From Devosia sp. (GTDB lineage: Bacteria > Pseudomonadota > Alphaproteobacteria > Rhizobiales > Devosiaceae), in assembly GCF_017307495.1 (NCBI RefSeq), contig NZ_JAFKHE010000013.1, positions 248,001-312,000 of the forward strand: DNA of 64,000 nucleotides, written 5' to 3'. Position numbers and translations under genes: made by a program. How positions within the stretch are numbered: position 1 is the stretch's first letter; each line of letters opens with the position of its first letter. The notes beneath the pieces are model-generated. The model worked only from the letters and a program-made list of their open reading frames with translations, did no database searches and was not told where the DNA came from. Positions 20,017 through 29,915 of the stretch are shown here, piece after piece.

Positions 20017-20973
20017 ATGGCCGCCGTAACCTCGCGCGGCCAGCGCTTCGGCCGACCCGTCGCCATCCTCGCCATTCTCGCGGTGACGCTGGTGTTCCTC
20101 TCGCCGATCCTGTGGATCGGGGCCACCGCCTTCAAGCCGCGCAACGTCGCGACCTCCGTGCCGCCCACCGTGTTCTTCCAGCCGGAGGTCACGCCCTTCG
20201 TGAAGCTGTTCACCAAGCGCGTGCAGGCCAAGGAGAAGCCGACAGCCGAGGTCTATGCCGCCGCCCCGTGGTGGGAGAAGGCGATCTACGACGGCGGCGA
20301 GCGCGTGCTGCGCGTCGGCGACGAAGTGCAGCTATCGCAATACCCCAACCGCTTCCTCAACAGCCTCATCGTCTCGATCGTCTCGACGCTGCTCGCGGTT
20401 TCGATGGGCACCATCACCGCCTATGGCTTCTCGCGCTTCAGGATCAAGGGCGAGCAGGACCTCCTATTCTTCATCCTCTCGACCCGCATGCTGCCGCCGG
20501 TGGTCGTCGCCATCCCGATGTTCCTGATGTACCGGCAGTTCGACCTGACCGACACGCATCTCGGCCTCATCATCCTCTACACCGCCTTCAATCTGAGCTT
20601 CTCGGTCTGGCTGATGAAGGGCTTCATCGACGAGATTCCGAAGGAATACGAGGAAGCGGCGCTGGTCGACGGCTATACGCGCATGCAGGCCTTCTGGAAG
20701 ATCGTGCTGCCCGAAGCCGCTACCGGCATCGCTGCTACGGCCGTGTTCTGCTTCATCACCGCCTGGAACGAATACGCCTTCGCGCTGATCATGACCAACC
20801 GGCGGGCCCAGACCGCGCCGCCCTTCATCCCGTCGCAGATCGGCTCGGGCCTCCCCGAATGGACGGTGATCGCCGCCGGCACGGTGCTGTTCCTGCTCCC
20901 GGTCGCCATCTTCACCTTCCTCCTGCGCAATCACCTGCTGCGCGGCGTCACCTTCGGAGCGATCCGCAAATGA
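20017..20973 (+). CDS. Carbohydrate ABC transporter permease (MalG-type)
   Basis: The 318-residue permease has six membrane segments; the EAA loop is EYEEAALVDGYTRMQAFWKIVLPEA. Compared with many MalG proteins it has a long periplasmic segment (about residues 45-110) between the first two helices. ATG 20017 follows the DUF559 stop directly and has a GGGAGG ribosome-binding site. The stop overlaps the ATG of the next gene (ATGA). It partners the MalF-type permease at 18525. Confidence 0.92.
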   Translation: MAAVTSRGQRFGRPVAILAILAVTLVFLSPILWIGATAFKPRNVATSVPPTVFFQPEVTPFVKLFTKRVQAKEKPTAEVYAAAPWWEKAIYDGGERVLRVGDEVQLSQYPNRFLNSLIVSIVSTLLAVSMGTITAYGFSRFRIKGEQDLLFFILSTRMLPPVVVAIPMFLMYRQFDLTDTHLGLIILYTAFNLSFSVWLMKGFIDEIPKEYEEAALVDGYTRMQAFWKIVLPEAATGIAATAVFCFITAWNEYAFALIMTNRRAQTAPPFIPSQIGSGLPEWTVIAAGTVLFLLPVAIFTFLLRNHLLRGVTFGAIRK

Positions 20974-21191
20974 ACCTGCGTCAATTCAACCAGCGCTTCC
21001 TCGAGCCCGGCTCGCAGCTGTTCATGGTCGGCGGCATCGTCTTCCTGTGCCAGCCCTGGGTGCCGTTGCTGCATGAGTGGAGCGTCTTGATCATGCTGCT
21101 CGGCATCATCGGCTTCAACGTCGCCGTCCATATCCCGGCTCCCGAGCCCGTCGACCGGCCCGAAGCCTCCGAGGGGCCCGCCCATGGCTGA
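20970..21191 (+). CDS. Small two-helix membrane protein of the ABC operon
   Basis: This 73-residue protein has two hydrophobic segments (LFMVGGIVFLCQPWVPLL and SVLIMLLGIIGFNVAVHI) and a proline/glutamate-rich C-terminus. It overlaps the permease stop by 4 bases and the ATPase start by 8, so it is certainly translated within the operon. I do not recognise a family. Small membrane proteins also occur in some rhizobial glycerol/polyol ABC operons with two ATPases, so an accessory role in the transporter is plausible. Confidence 0.75.
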   Translation: MNLRQFNQRFLEPGSQLFMVGGIVFLCQPWVPLLHEWSVLIMLLGIIGFNVAVHIPAPEPVDRPEASEGPAHG

Positions 21192-22284
21192 GATCGAGCT
21201 CAGGCACATCCAGAAGTACTTTGGCGCCGTGCACGTGATCCGCGACGTCAACCTCACCGTGCGCGACAAGGAGTTCGTCGTGCTGCTCGGCCCCTCGGGC
21301 TGCGGCAAGACCACGACGCTCCGCGCCATCGCCGGCCTCGAGGAGATCAGCTCCGGCGACATCCTCATCGACGGCAAGCCGGTGCAGAACCTGCATGCCT
21401 CCGACCGCGACATCGCCTTCGTGTTCCAGCTCTATGCGCTCTACCCGCACCTGAGCGTCTACGAGAACATCGCCTTTCCGCTGCGCGCCACCGGCATGTC
21501 GAATGCCGAAGTGACGCGGAGCGTCGGGGACATTGCCGACGCGCTCGCCATCAACCACCTGCTCAGGCTCAAGCCGTCGGCGCTCTCTGGTGGCGACATG
21601 CAGCGCGTCGCCATCGGCCGGGCGCTGGTGCGTCGGCCCAAGGCGCTGCTGCTCGACGAGCCGATCGGCGCCCTCGACGCCAAGTTGCGCGAGGACATGC
21701 GCGTCGAGCTCAAGCGCTTGCACCTCGAGAACGGCTCGACCTCGATCTATGTCACCCACGACCAGGTCGAGGCCATGTCGCTGGCCGACCGCATCGTCGT
21801 CATGCACGACGGCATCCTGCAGCAGGTCGGCACCCCGTCGGAGGTCTACCAGAACCCGGCCAACCTGTTCGTCGCCCAGTTCATCGGCTCGCCGGTGATG
21901 AACGTCACCGAGGCCGCCGTCACCCAGTCCGGCGACGACGTGGCGGTGGACGTTGATGGCGAGAGCTTCGCCATGCCGCGCGAGCTCGTCGGCCTGCTGC
22001 AGCAGAAGGGGGCCGACCAGATCGCCCTCGGCGTGCGGCCCGAGGGCGTGCTGCTCAGCCACGGCCAGCAGCCCGGCTATCGTCCGGTCGAGGCCCACCT
22101 GATCCAGCCTTACGGCCCGTTCGACATCATCGACCTCAAGGTCGGCAACCAGGTGCTGCGCGCCCGGACCCAGACCGGCTTCGTCGGCAAGCCCGGCGAC
22201 CGTGTCTGGGCCCGCATCGATCCGGCGCAGGCGCATTTCTTCGATACCCGGTCGGGCAATTCGCTCGGCATTGAGCTCAAGTGA
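21184..22284 (+). CDS. Sugar ABC transporter ATPase 1 (UgpC/MalK-like)
   Basis: The 366-residue ATPase has Walker A (GPSGCGKTTT), Q-loop (FQLYALYPHL), Walker B (LLLDEPIGALD), H-loop (VTHDQVEA), and a C-terminal TOBE-type regulatory domain. Its ABC signature reads LSGGDMQR rather than the usual LSGGQ. A second ATPase with LSGGEMQR follows 8 bases downstream, so the transporter probably uses a heterodimer, as reported for GlpST-type glycerol transporters. It overlaps the small membrane protein gene. Confidence 0.93.
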   Translation: MAEIELRHIQKYFGAVHVIRDVNLTVRDKEFVVLLGPSGCGKTTTLRAIAGLEEISSGDILIDGKPVQNLHASDRDIAFVFQLYALYPHLSVYENIAFPLRATGMSNAEVTRSVGDIADALAINHLLRLKPSALSGGDMQRVAIGRALVRRPKALLLDEPIGALDAKLREDMRVELKRLHLENGSTSIYVTHDQVEAMSLADRIVVMHDGILQQVGTPSEVYQNPANLFVAQFIGSPVMNVTEAAVTQSGDDVAVDVDGESFAMPRELVGLLQQKGADQIALGVRPEGVLLSHGQQPGYRPVEAHLIQPYGPFDIIDLKVGNQVLRARTQTGFVGKPGDRVWARIDPAQAHFFDTRSGNSLGIELK

Positions 22285-22292
22285 GTTAGCCG

Positions 22293-23366
<1,074 letters not shown>

Positions 23367-23381
23367 GGATGGGGCTAGTGT

Positions 23382-23499
23382 GCGTGGCCACCCCCACCCC
23401 GGCCCTCCCCACAAGGGGGAGGGCGTTCTGTGGCACCGCTCGCGCAACCTCGTCTCCCTCCCCCTTGTGGGGAGGGATCAAGGGTGGGGGTGGCCACGC
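23382..23499. repeat. MITE-like palindromic repeat with 18-bp perfect ends
   Basis: The element has perfect 18-bp terminal inverted repeats (GCGTGGCCACCCCCACCC at 23382-23399, complement at 23482-23499) and internal arms CCCTCCCCACAAGGGGGAGG / CCTCCCCCTTGTGGGGAGG. It lies between the ATPase gene and the first catabolic gene. Confidence 0.85.
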
Positions 23500-23548
23500 G
23501 CACCGGCATCAGCGTTTGAACAGAGCATAATCCCCGGGGGAGGGGGCC

Positions 23549-24598
23549 ATGTCAGACAACAACTACCCGAAACTGCATAACGCCGCCTGGCCCGGCATCG
23601 TCGGCAAGGGCGCCCCTGATTCCGAGCCGATCATCGCGCTCGACACGCTCTTGAAGCTCACCGCCAATGCCGAGGTGGACGGCCAGAAGTTCGACGGCAT
23701 CGACCTGTTCGTCACCGCCCCGCACTTCTCGATCGACTCCGACCCCGGCGAAGTCCGCCGCATGTCCGATCACATCGCCAGCTACGGCCTCAAGGTCGGC
23801 TCGTTCGTCGCGCCGATCTGGGGCGGCGCCGGCGGCGGCTCGGCCATGGGCGATGCCGATGACGTCAAGCGCTTCCTGAGCCAGGTAAAGAAGGCCTGCG
23901 CCATCGGGAAACAGATGCGCGAGATCGGCATCCGCCCCACCGGCGGCATCCGCGTCGACAGTTCCGTCGGCGTCGAAGCCTGGGACAAGGACCCCGAGGG
24001 CAACACCAGGAAGATCGCCGACACTTTTCGCGAGGCCGGCCGCATCGCCCAGGACCATGGCGAGTACATCGTCGCCGAGGGCGAGATCTGCTGGGGCGGC
24101 ATGCACTCCTGGCGCGAGAACGTGAAACTGCTCGAGATGGTCGGCATGCCCGGCATCGTCGGCTACCAGGCCGACATGGCGCATTCCATGCTCTTCGTGC
24201 TCGGCGCAAATGCCGAGAAGGACCGCATCCTGCCAAAGGATTTCGAGTGGAGCGACAAGGCCGCGCTCGACGCCGCCTATCACAAGGTCGCCGACGCGCT
24301 CCGCCCGTGGACGCTCGATTTCCACGTCGCCCAGAACGACGGCACCACCTTCGGCTCGGGCGACCACGAAAAGACCGGCCGCCACTGCCAGATCGACGAT
24401 CCCAACGGCCGCCTCGATGTGGTGAAGCACGCCGGCTACTGGCTGCGCGACGAAAAGGGCAACCTCACCAAGAAGATGCGCCACATCTGCTGGGACGGCT
24501 GCATGTTCCCCAACGCCGTGATGGAAAAGCAGGAGACCTGGAACAAGGTCCTCGGCGCCATGCTCAAGGTCCGGCAAGCCCACGGCTGGGTTGAGTAG
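23549..24598 (+). CDS. Sugar phosphate isomerase/epimerase-family TIM-barrel protein
   Basis: The 349-residue product belongs to the xylose-isomerase-like TIM-barrel superfamily. Candidate metal-binding acids and histidines appear in VAEGEICWGGMHS, GYQADMAHSM, DFHVAQNDGTTFGSGDHEKTGRH and RHICWDGCMF. The substrate is unknown. In recently described keto-sugar pathways, related proteins act as epimerases or 1,2-eliminating lyases on 3-keto-glycosides, and the neighbouring Gfo/Idh dehydrogenase fits that scheme; this is an inference. The ATG follows a GGGGGAGGGGG ribosome-binding tract. Confidence 0.82.
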   Translation: MSDNNYPKLHNAAWPGIVGKGAPDSEPIIALDTLLKLTANAEVDGQKFDGIDLFVTAPHFSIDSDPGEVRRMSDHIASYGLKVGSFVAPIWGGAGGGSAMGDADDVKRFLSQVKKACAIGKQMREIGIRPTGGIRVDSSVGVEAWDKDPEGNTRKIADTFREAGRIAQDHGEYIVAEGEICWGGMHSWRENVKLLEMVGMPGIVGYQADMAHSMLFVLGANAEKDRILPKDFEWSDKAALDAAYHKVADALRPWTLDFHVAQNDGTTFGSGDHEKTGRHCQIDDPNGRLDVVKHAGYWLRDEKGNLTKKMRHICWDGCMFPNAVMEKQETWNKVLGAMLKVRQAHGWVE

Positions 24599-24605
24599 TT
24601 CGCAG

Positions 24606-24705
24606 CTCCCCTCCCCCTTGAGGGGAGGGGTCGGGGGGAGGGGGTGGTTCGGTGATCGCCGCTGGACCCCCACCCTCGTTCCCTCCCCTCAAGGGGGAGG
24701 GAGGC
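24606..24705. repeat. Family B two-armed palindromic repeat
   Basis: Arms CCTCCCCCTTGAGGGGAGGG and CCCTCCCCTCAAGGGGGAGG face each other around the linker GTGATCGCCGCTGGACCCCC. It fills the gap before the Gfo/Idh gene. Confidence 0.85.
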
Positions 24706-24755
24706 CCCACCACCGATGTCCCTGACGTGTCGACCGCCCTCTCAAGGAACACCCT

Positions 24756-25889
24756 ATGACCAAACTCCTCAACATCGGCATGATCGGCTACGGCTTCATG
24801 GCCCGCTGCCATTCCCATGCCTGGGCCTCCGTCTCCCACTTCTTCGACACCGGCTACCGCCCCGTGCTCAAGGCCGTCGCCGCGCGCAACGACAGCAAGG
24901 TGCGGCGCTTCGCCGAGCAGTGGGGTTACGAGAGCGTCGAGCATGACTGGCGCGCGCTGATCGAACGCAAGGACATCGACGCCATCGACATCTGCGTGCC
25001 CAACGACCTGCACGCCGAGATCGCCATCGCCGCGGCGAAGGCCGGCAAGATGGTGCTCACCGAAAAGCCGCTGGCCCGCACCGCCGCCGAAGGCCTGCCC
25101 ATGGTCGAGGCGGTGGAGAAGGCCGGCGTACCCAACCTCGTCTGGTACAATTACCGCCGCATCCCGGCGGTGACGCTGATCCGCAACCTCGTCGCCGACG
25201 GCAAGCTCGGCCGTATCTTTCACTATCGTGCCAAATTCCTGCAGGACTGGACCATCTCGCCGGACGTGCCGCAGGGCGGGCAGGGCACCTGGCGCCTCGA
25301 TGTCGAAGCCGCCGGCTCCGGCGTCACCGGTGACCTCATCTCCCACTGCCTCGACAGCGCCATCTGGATCAACGGCGGCATCTCATCGCTCACCGCCATG
25401 ACCGAGACCTTCGTCAAGGAGCGCACCCACGCCGACACCGGCAAGAAGCAGGCGGTGGGCATCGACGATGCCGCGGCCGTGCTGACCCGCTTCGCCAACG
25501 GCTCGCTCGGCACCTTCGAGTCGACCCGCTACGCCCGCGGCCACAAGGCCGCCTACACGCTCGAGATCAACGGCGAGAAGGGCTCGCTGAGCTGGGACCT
25601 GCACGACCTGAACCGCGTGCAGTATTTCGACCACTCGGTCGAAGGCCAGCTGCGCGGCTGGACCAACATCCTCGTCACCGACGGCGAGCATCCGTATCTC
25701 GGCAAATGGTGGGTTCCCGGCCTCATCATCGGCTTCGAGCACAGCTTCACCCACACCGCCGCCGATTTCCTCGACGGCCTGAGGACCGGCAAGCCCGCCG
25801 CCCCCACCTTCCGCGACGCCCTCGAAACCAACAAGCTCTGCGACGCCATCATCGCCTCGGGACACTCGGGGCAGTGGGTGAAGATGTAG
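24756..25889 (+). CDS. Gfo/Idh/MocA-family oxidoreductase
   Basis: This 377-residue NAD(P)-dependent dehydrogenase starts with a Rossmann fold ([17 protein letters not shown]) and has the family's conserved [11 protein letters not shown] motif, with the lysine that takes part in catalysis, at about residues 100-110. The C-terminal domain includes [14 protein letters not shown] with a histidine suited to catalysis. Members oxidise sugars or inositols, often at C3. Context with a binding-protein ABC transporter and two epimerases suggests oxidation of an imported sugar or of its keto derivative. Confidence 0.9.
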   Translation: MTKLLNIGMIGYGFMARCHSHAWASVSHFFDTGYRPVLKAVAARNDSKVRRFAEQWGYESVEHDWRALIERKDIDAIDICVPNDLHAEIAIAAAKAGKMVLTEKPLARTAAEGLPMVEAVEKAGVPNLVWYNYRRIPAVTLIRNLVADGKLGRIFHYRAKFLQDWTISPDVPQGGQGTWRLDVEAAGSGVTGDLISHCLDSAIWINGGISSLTAMTETFVKERTHADTGKKQAVGIDDAAAVLTRFANGSLGTFESTRYARGHKAAYTLEINGEKGSLSWDLHDLNRVQYFDHSVEGQLRGWTNILVTDGEHPYLGKWWVPGLIIGFEHSFTHTAADFLDGLRTGKPAAPTFRDALETNKLCDAIIASGHSGQWVKM

Positions 25890-25903
25890 CAACTGAGCGC
25901 GAG

Positions 25904-26012
25904 GCGCCCCTCACCCCGACCCTCTCCCCAGAGGGGAGCGGGGGCGATGGGCTTACGGGTGGTGCAAGGTGCGTCCCCTCTCCCCTCTGGGGAGAGGGTT
26001 AGGGTGAGGGGC
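25904..26012. repeat. Family C palindromic repeat
   Basis: A two-armed element (CCCCTCACCCCGACCCTCTC ... GAGAGGGTTAGGGTGAGGGG) like those at 13915-14024 and 39151-39255. It lies between the dehydrogenase and epimerase genes. Confidence 0.8.
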
Positions 26013-26062
26013 AGCCAAGCGCTCGAATCCGTCGTCGGGCCGCCAATCAACGGGACAGTCAA

Positions 26063-26914
26063 ATGAAACTCGGCTTCAACCTCCTGCTCTGGACCACCCA
26101 CGTCACCGACGCGCACTGGCCCGTCATCGAGCGCCTGAAAGCCACCGGCTATGACGGCGTCGAAGTCCCCATGTTCGAGGGCACGCCCGATCACTACGAG
26201 AAACTGGGGCGCCGCCTGCGTGCGCTCGGCCTCGGCGCCACCGGCATCGGCGTCATGCCCGGCGGCGGCAAGTCCGCCGTCTCGGCCGACTACGCCGAGC
26301 GCGCCGCCGCGCTGGCCCATCTCAACTGGCTGATCGATTGCACCGCCGCGCTCGGCGGCACCCTCGCCGCTGGCCCGTTCCACCAGCCGCTCGGCGAGTT
26401 CACCGGCCGCGGCCCCACCGCCGACGAACAGGCCCGCGTCCGCGACGTGCACAAGCAGGCGGCGCAATATGCCGCCAAGCAGGGCGTCGCCCTCTCGGTC
26501 GAGCCGCTCAACCGCTTCGAGTGCTACTTCCTCAATTCCGCCGCCCAGGCCGCCGAACTGGTCGGGGCCGTCGACGAGCCGAACTACGGCTATCTCTACG
26601 ACACCTTCCACTTCAACATCGAGGAGAACTCGATCACCGACGTGATCCCGGCGACCATCCGTCAGATCAACCACGTCCACATTTCCGAGAACAATCGCGG
26701 CGTCCCCGGTGCCGGCCACATCGACTTCCAGTCGGTGTTCAATGCGCTCAAGCGCGCCGGCTACGACGGCTGGATGACCATCGAGGCCTTCGGCTCCGCC
26801 CTCCCGGACCTCGCCGCCGCCACCAAGATCTGGCGCCCCCTGTTCGCGTCCGAGGTGGACGTCTACGAGAAGGGCTTCAAGCTGATGCGCGACGGCTGGG
26901 ACAGGGCGGGCTGA
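26063..26914 (+). CDS. D-tagatose 3-epimerase-like sugar epimerase
   Basis: The 283-residue TIM-barrel protein closely follows the ketose 3-epimerase pattern: SVEPLNRFECYFLN (first catalytic glutamate), YDTFHFNIEE, INHVHISENNRGVPGAGHI (metal ligands) and MTIEAFG (second catalytic glutamate). A ketose or related keto-sugar substrate is likely. The C-terminus reads LMRDGWDRAG; nearly the same nine codons plus stop recur twice 1.3 kb downstream (28235 and 28388) as relics inside a repeat array. It lies between the Gfo/Idh and lactonase genes. Confidence 0.88.
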   Translation: MKLGFNLLLWTTHVTDAHWPVIERLKATGYDGVEVPMFEGTPDHYEKLGRRLRALGLGATGIGVMPGGGKSAVSADYAERAAALAHLNWLIDCTAALGGTLAAGPFHQPLGEFTGRGPTADEQARVRDVHKQAAQYAAKQGVALSVEPLNRFECYFLNSAAQAAELVGAVDEPNYGYLYDTFHFNIEENSITDVIPATIRQINHVHISENNRGVPGAGHIDFQSVFNALKRAGYDGWMTIEAFGSALPDLAAATKIWRPLFASEVDVYEKGFKLMRDGWDRAG

Positions 26915-26920
26915 GCCCCG

Positions 26921-27030
26921 CCTCCCCCCCCCTTGAGGGGAGGGATCGAGGGAGGGGGTGGTGCGGTGCTCTCCGATGGACCCCCACCCCCAACCCCTCC
27001 CCTCAAGGGGGAGGGGAGCCGTCCCCCTTC
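26921..27030. repeat. Family B two-armed palindromic repeat
   Basis: The element follows the epimerase stop codon and ends with GAGCCGTCCCCCTTC, a tail shared with the array at 28126-28500. Its linker is GGTGCTCTCCGATGGACCCC. Confidence 0.85.
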
Positions 27031-27086
27031 CCCTAACCCCCTCTCTCGCCTAAACCTTCCTCGCGAAACCTGAGGAGGACCCCCGC

Positions 27087-28100
27087 ATGCCCAAGCTCAA
27101 CCTGCTGTCCGGCTCCTACACCGGCCCCGGCGGCGCCGGCCTGAAGCTGTTGAGCTTCGATACCGCAACCGGCAGCTTCGAGCTTGTCCGCGAGTATCCC
27201 GGCACGCCCGACGTCTCCTGGATCGCCTTCGCCCCCACTACCCGCACCGTCTATGTCACCGACGAGATGGCCGAAAAAGTCGGCGCCTTCGCCCTCGCGC
27301 CTGACCTCGGCGCCGCAGCCCCGCTCGGCTATCAGCCGACCGGCGCCAAGTATCCCTGCTACATCCGGTTGAGCCCCAAGGGCACCAAGCTCGCCACCGC
27401 CAATTACGGCGACGACTCCGTCCCCGTCTTCAACCTCGACGCCGCCACCGGGGCGCTGAAGGCCGACCCGACCGTCCTGCGCAGCGCCCATGCGCACGCG
27501 GCCGGCCACGCCCACTGGACGCAGTGGTCGCCCGAGGCCGATCGCCTCTACGCCGTCGATCTCGGCCACGACGAAGTGCGCTTCTTCCCCTATGCCGGCG
27601 GCAGCTTCACCGGCGGGCCGGTCACCGCCTATTCGACGCCCAGGGGCGCCGGCCCGCGCCACCTCGCCTTCCACCCAAACGGCAGGTTCGCCTACCTGTT
27701 CACCGAATACGCCGAGACCGTCACCGCCCTCAGGCGCGAGGCCGACGGCACCCTCACCGAGATCAACACCCTCTCGGCGCTCCCCGCCGATTTCAAGGGC
27801 AGCTCGACCGGCGCGCACATCCAGCTCAATCCGGCCGGCACCGTGGCCTATGTCAGCAACCGCGGCCACAACTCGATCACGTCCTTCGCCATCGCCGCCG
27901 ACGGCAGCATCAGCCTCAAGCAGAACATCGCCTGCGGCGGCAACTGGCCCCGCTTCTTCCTCCTGCTCGGCGATCACCTGATCGTCGCCAACCAGGAGAG
28001 CGAGGACCTGGTGACATTCGACGTGGCATCGGACGGCACGCTCAGCGCCACCGGCACGGTGTTCAAACTGCAAAAGCCCGTGGCTCTGCTGCCGGTGTAG
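27087..28100 (+). CDS. Lactonase-family beta-propeller (6-phosphogluconolactonase-like)
   Basis: The 337-residue product resembles the YbhE/Pgl-type seven-bladed lactonases (PF10282). Blade motifs such as PCYIRLSPKGTKLATANYGDDSVPVF, GAGPRHLAFHPNGRFAYLFTE and AHIQLNPAGTVAYVSNRGHNSI are typical. No signal peptide is seen, so it acts in the cytosol, probably hydrolysing an aldonolactone made by the neighbouring dehydrogenase. It closes the sugar gene cluster on the plus strand. Confidence 0.9.
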   Translation: MPKLNLLSGSYTGPGGAGLKLLSFDTATGSFELVREYPGTPDVSWIAFAPTTRTVYVTDEMAEKVGAFALAPDLGAAAPLGYQPTGAKYPCYIRLSPKGTKLATANYGDDSVPVFNLDAATGALKADPTVLRSAHAHAAGHAHWTQWSPEADRLYAVDLGHDEVRFFPYAGGSFTGGPVTAYSTPRGAGPRHLAFHPNGRFAYLFTEYAETVTALRREADGTLTEINTLSALPADFKGSSTGAHIQLNPAGTVAYVSNRGHNSITSFAIAADGSISLKQNIACGGNWPRFFLLLGDHLIVANQESEDLVTFDVASDGTLSATGTVFKLQKPVALLPV

Positions 28101-28125
28101 CCACCCCACCAAGATCGCAGTCGGG

Positions 28126-28500
28126 CCTCCCTCCCCCCTGAGGGGAGGGATGGAGGGAGGGGGTGGTCCGGCGATCACGGATGGACCCCCACCCCCTGCC
28201 CCTCCCCTCAAGGGGGGGGGAGCCGTCCCCCTTCATGCGCGAAGGCTGGGATCGGGCGGGTTGATGTCCCAGTCAGGCTTCCCTCCCTCCTGAGGGGAGG
28301 GATAGAGGGAGGGGGTGGTCCGGCGATCACCGATGGACCCCCACCCCCTGCCCCTCCCCTCAAGGGGGAGGGGAGCCGTCCCCCTTCATGCGCGAAGGCT
28401 GGGATCGGGCGGGTTGATGTCCCAGTCAGGCTTCCCTCCCCCCTGAGGGGAGGGATCGAGGGAGGGGGTGGTCCGGCGATCTCCGATGGACCCCCTCAGG
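28126..28500. repeat. Tandem array of family B repeats with coding relics
   Basis: Three family B elements are arranged in tandem with a period of 153 bp (for example TTGATGTCCCAGTCAGG at 28261 and 28414). Between elements lie two identical 30-nt segments, 28235-28264 and 28388-28417, reading MREGWDRAG followed by stop. They match the last ten codons of the epimerase gene ending at 26914 in 26 of 30 bases, with three synonymous changes and one Asp-to-Glu change. The third element is truncated. The whole 425-bp gap between the lactonase and MFS genes is explained by this array. Confidence 0.85.
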
Positions 28501-28525
28501 GAGAGGCGCAGCAGCGCCCGCGCCC

Positions 28526-29728
28526 CTACCGCACCTTCCCCATGTCGGGCAAGAACACCGTCAGCAGCCCGGCAAGCGGCATGAACGAGCACAGCCAGTA
28601 GACGTACTCGACGCTGGTGACGTCCGCGAGCGCCCCGAGCGCCGCCGCGGCAATGCCGCCGGCGCCGAAGGCGAAGCCGAAGAAGATGCCCGCGATCATC
28701 CCTATGCGGCCCGGCATCAGCTCCTGCGCGAACACCACGATGGCCGAGAATGCCGACGAGAAGATCAGCCCGATGATTACCGTCAGCACCACCGTCCAGG
28801 TCAGGTCGGCATAGGGCAGGGCGAGGGTGAACGGCAGGGCGCCGAGGATCGAGAACCAGATCACGAACTTGGCCCCGAACCGGTCGCCGATCGGCCCGCC
28901 GAGGAACACGCCCAGCGCCGAGGCGCCGAGATAGACGAACAGCAGCAGCTGGCTGTCCTGCACCCCGACCCGGAACTTGTCGATCAGGAAGAACGTGTAG
29001 TAGCTCGACAGGCTGGCCATGTAGGCGTTCTTGGTCAGCGTCAGGATGGTCAGCACGATGAGTGCGATCAGCGTGGTGCGCCGGTCGAAGGGCAGGGCCC
29101 GGCTCATCGCCGGCCGACCGGCATTGGCGCGGCGATGCTCGGCGTACCAGCGCCCGACACGCGTCAGGATCACGATGCCGACCAGCGAGCCGACGGCGAA
29201 CAGGCTCACGCTCCACTGCCCGCGCGGCAAGACGATGAAGGCTGCGAGCAGCGGTCCCAGCGCCGAGCCGGCATTGCCGCCCACCTGGAACAGCGCCTGC
29301 GCCAGGCCATGCCGCCCGCCCGACGCCAGCCGCGCCACGCGGCTCGATTCCGGGTGGAACACGGCCGAACCCAGCCCGACGAACGCCGAGCCGATCAGCA
29401 ACATCGGGTAGTTGTTGGCAAAGCCGAGGATGATCAGCCCGACAAGGCTCGATCCCATGCCCACCGGCAGCGAATAGGGCAGGGGCCGCTTGTCGGTGTA
29501 CATGCCGATCGCCGGCTGCAGCAGCGACGCCGTCACCTGGAAGGTGAAGGTCAACAGCCCGATCTGCACGTAGTCGAGCCCGTAGTTCGTCTTGAGGATC
29601 GGGTAGATCGCCGACAGCAGCGACTGCATCACGTCGTTGATCAGGTGGCACACGCTCACCGCGACGATGATCGAGAGCGTGGTCTTGCCGGCGGCGGAGT
29701 GCGCCGATGCCGTGGCTGCGACGGTCAC
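28526..29728 (-). CDS. MFS transporter, fosmidomycin-resistance (Fsr) type
   Basis: The 400-residue protein has about twelve membrane segments and the Fsr-type N-terminus (VCHLINDVMQSLLSAIYPILKTNYGLDYVQIGLLTF) plus HPESSRVARLASGGRHGLAQALFQVGGNAGSA. Such proteins export fosmidomycin-like compounds or other small molecules; the native substrate here is unknown. A GTG start at 29728 is used. A 14-bp palindrome 57 bases upstream (29785-29798) matches the one before the sugar ABC operon, implying shared control. Confidence 0.88.
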   Translation of the reverse strand: MTVAATASAHSAAGKTTLSIIVAVSVCHLINDVMQSLLSAIYPILKTNYGLDYVQIGLLTFTFQVTASLLQPAIGMYTDKRPLPYSLPVGMGSSLVGLIILGFANNYPMLLIGSAFVGLGSAVFHPESSRVARLASGGRHGLAQALFQVGGNAGSALGPLLAAFIVLPRGQWSVSLFAVGSLVGIVILTRVGRWYAEHRRANAGRPAMSRALPFDRRTTLIALIVLTILTLTKNAYMASLSSYYTFFLIDKFRVGVQDSQLLLFVYLGASALGVFLGGPIGDRFGAKFVIWFSILGALPFTLALPYADLTWTVVLTVIIGLIFSSAFSAIVVFAQELMPGRIGMIAGIFFGFAFGAGGIAAAALGALADVTSVEYVYWLCSFMPLAGLLTVFLPDMGKVR

Positions 29729-29784
29729 TGGGTCAGGTCCGGAAATGGGCTGGTCGGCGCAAGCCCGACCGAAGGATGCCGAGA

Positions 29785-29798
29785 GCTAACATGTCAGC
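29785..29798. promoter_or_regulatory. Putative operator, GCTARCATGTYAGC palindrome
   Basis: GCTAACATGTCAGC lies upstream of the MFS gene, and with flanking A and T forms a 16-bp palindrome with one mismatched pair. It is the second copy of the motif at 16890-16903. A further half-site (GTTAGCAC) follows at about 29810. Confidence 0.55.
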
Positions 29799-29915
29799 TG
29801 GGGCGTGTCGTTAGCACCAAAGGCTATTTCCGTTCGGCCAAGGGTTCAATTCGCACCCCGGGTAGGCAGGCCAGGGTGCGGGCAGGGAGGCGCATCGAGG
29901 CGAAGGCGCCCGCCC

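Noticed and set aside
28126-28500. Tandem direct repeats resembling a CRISPR array
   Set aside because: The period is 153 bp, units are palindromic G/C-rich elements with identical spacers that are coding relics. No cas genes are near.
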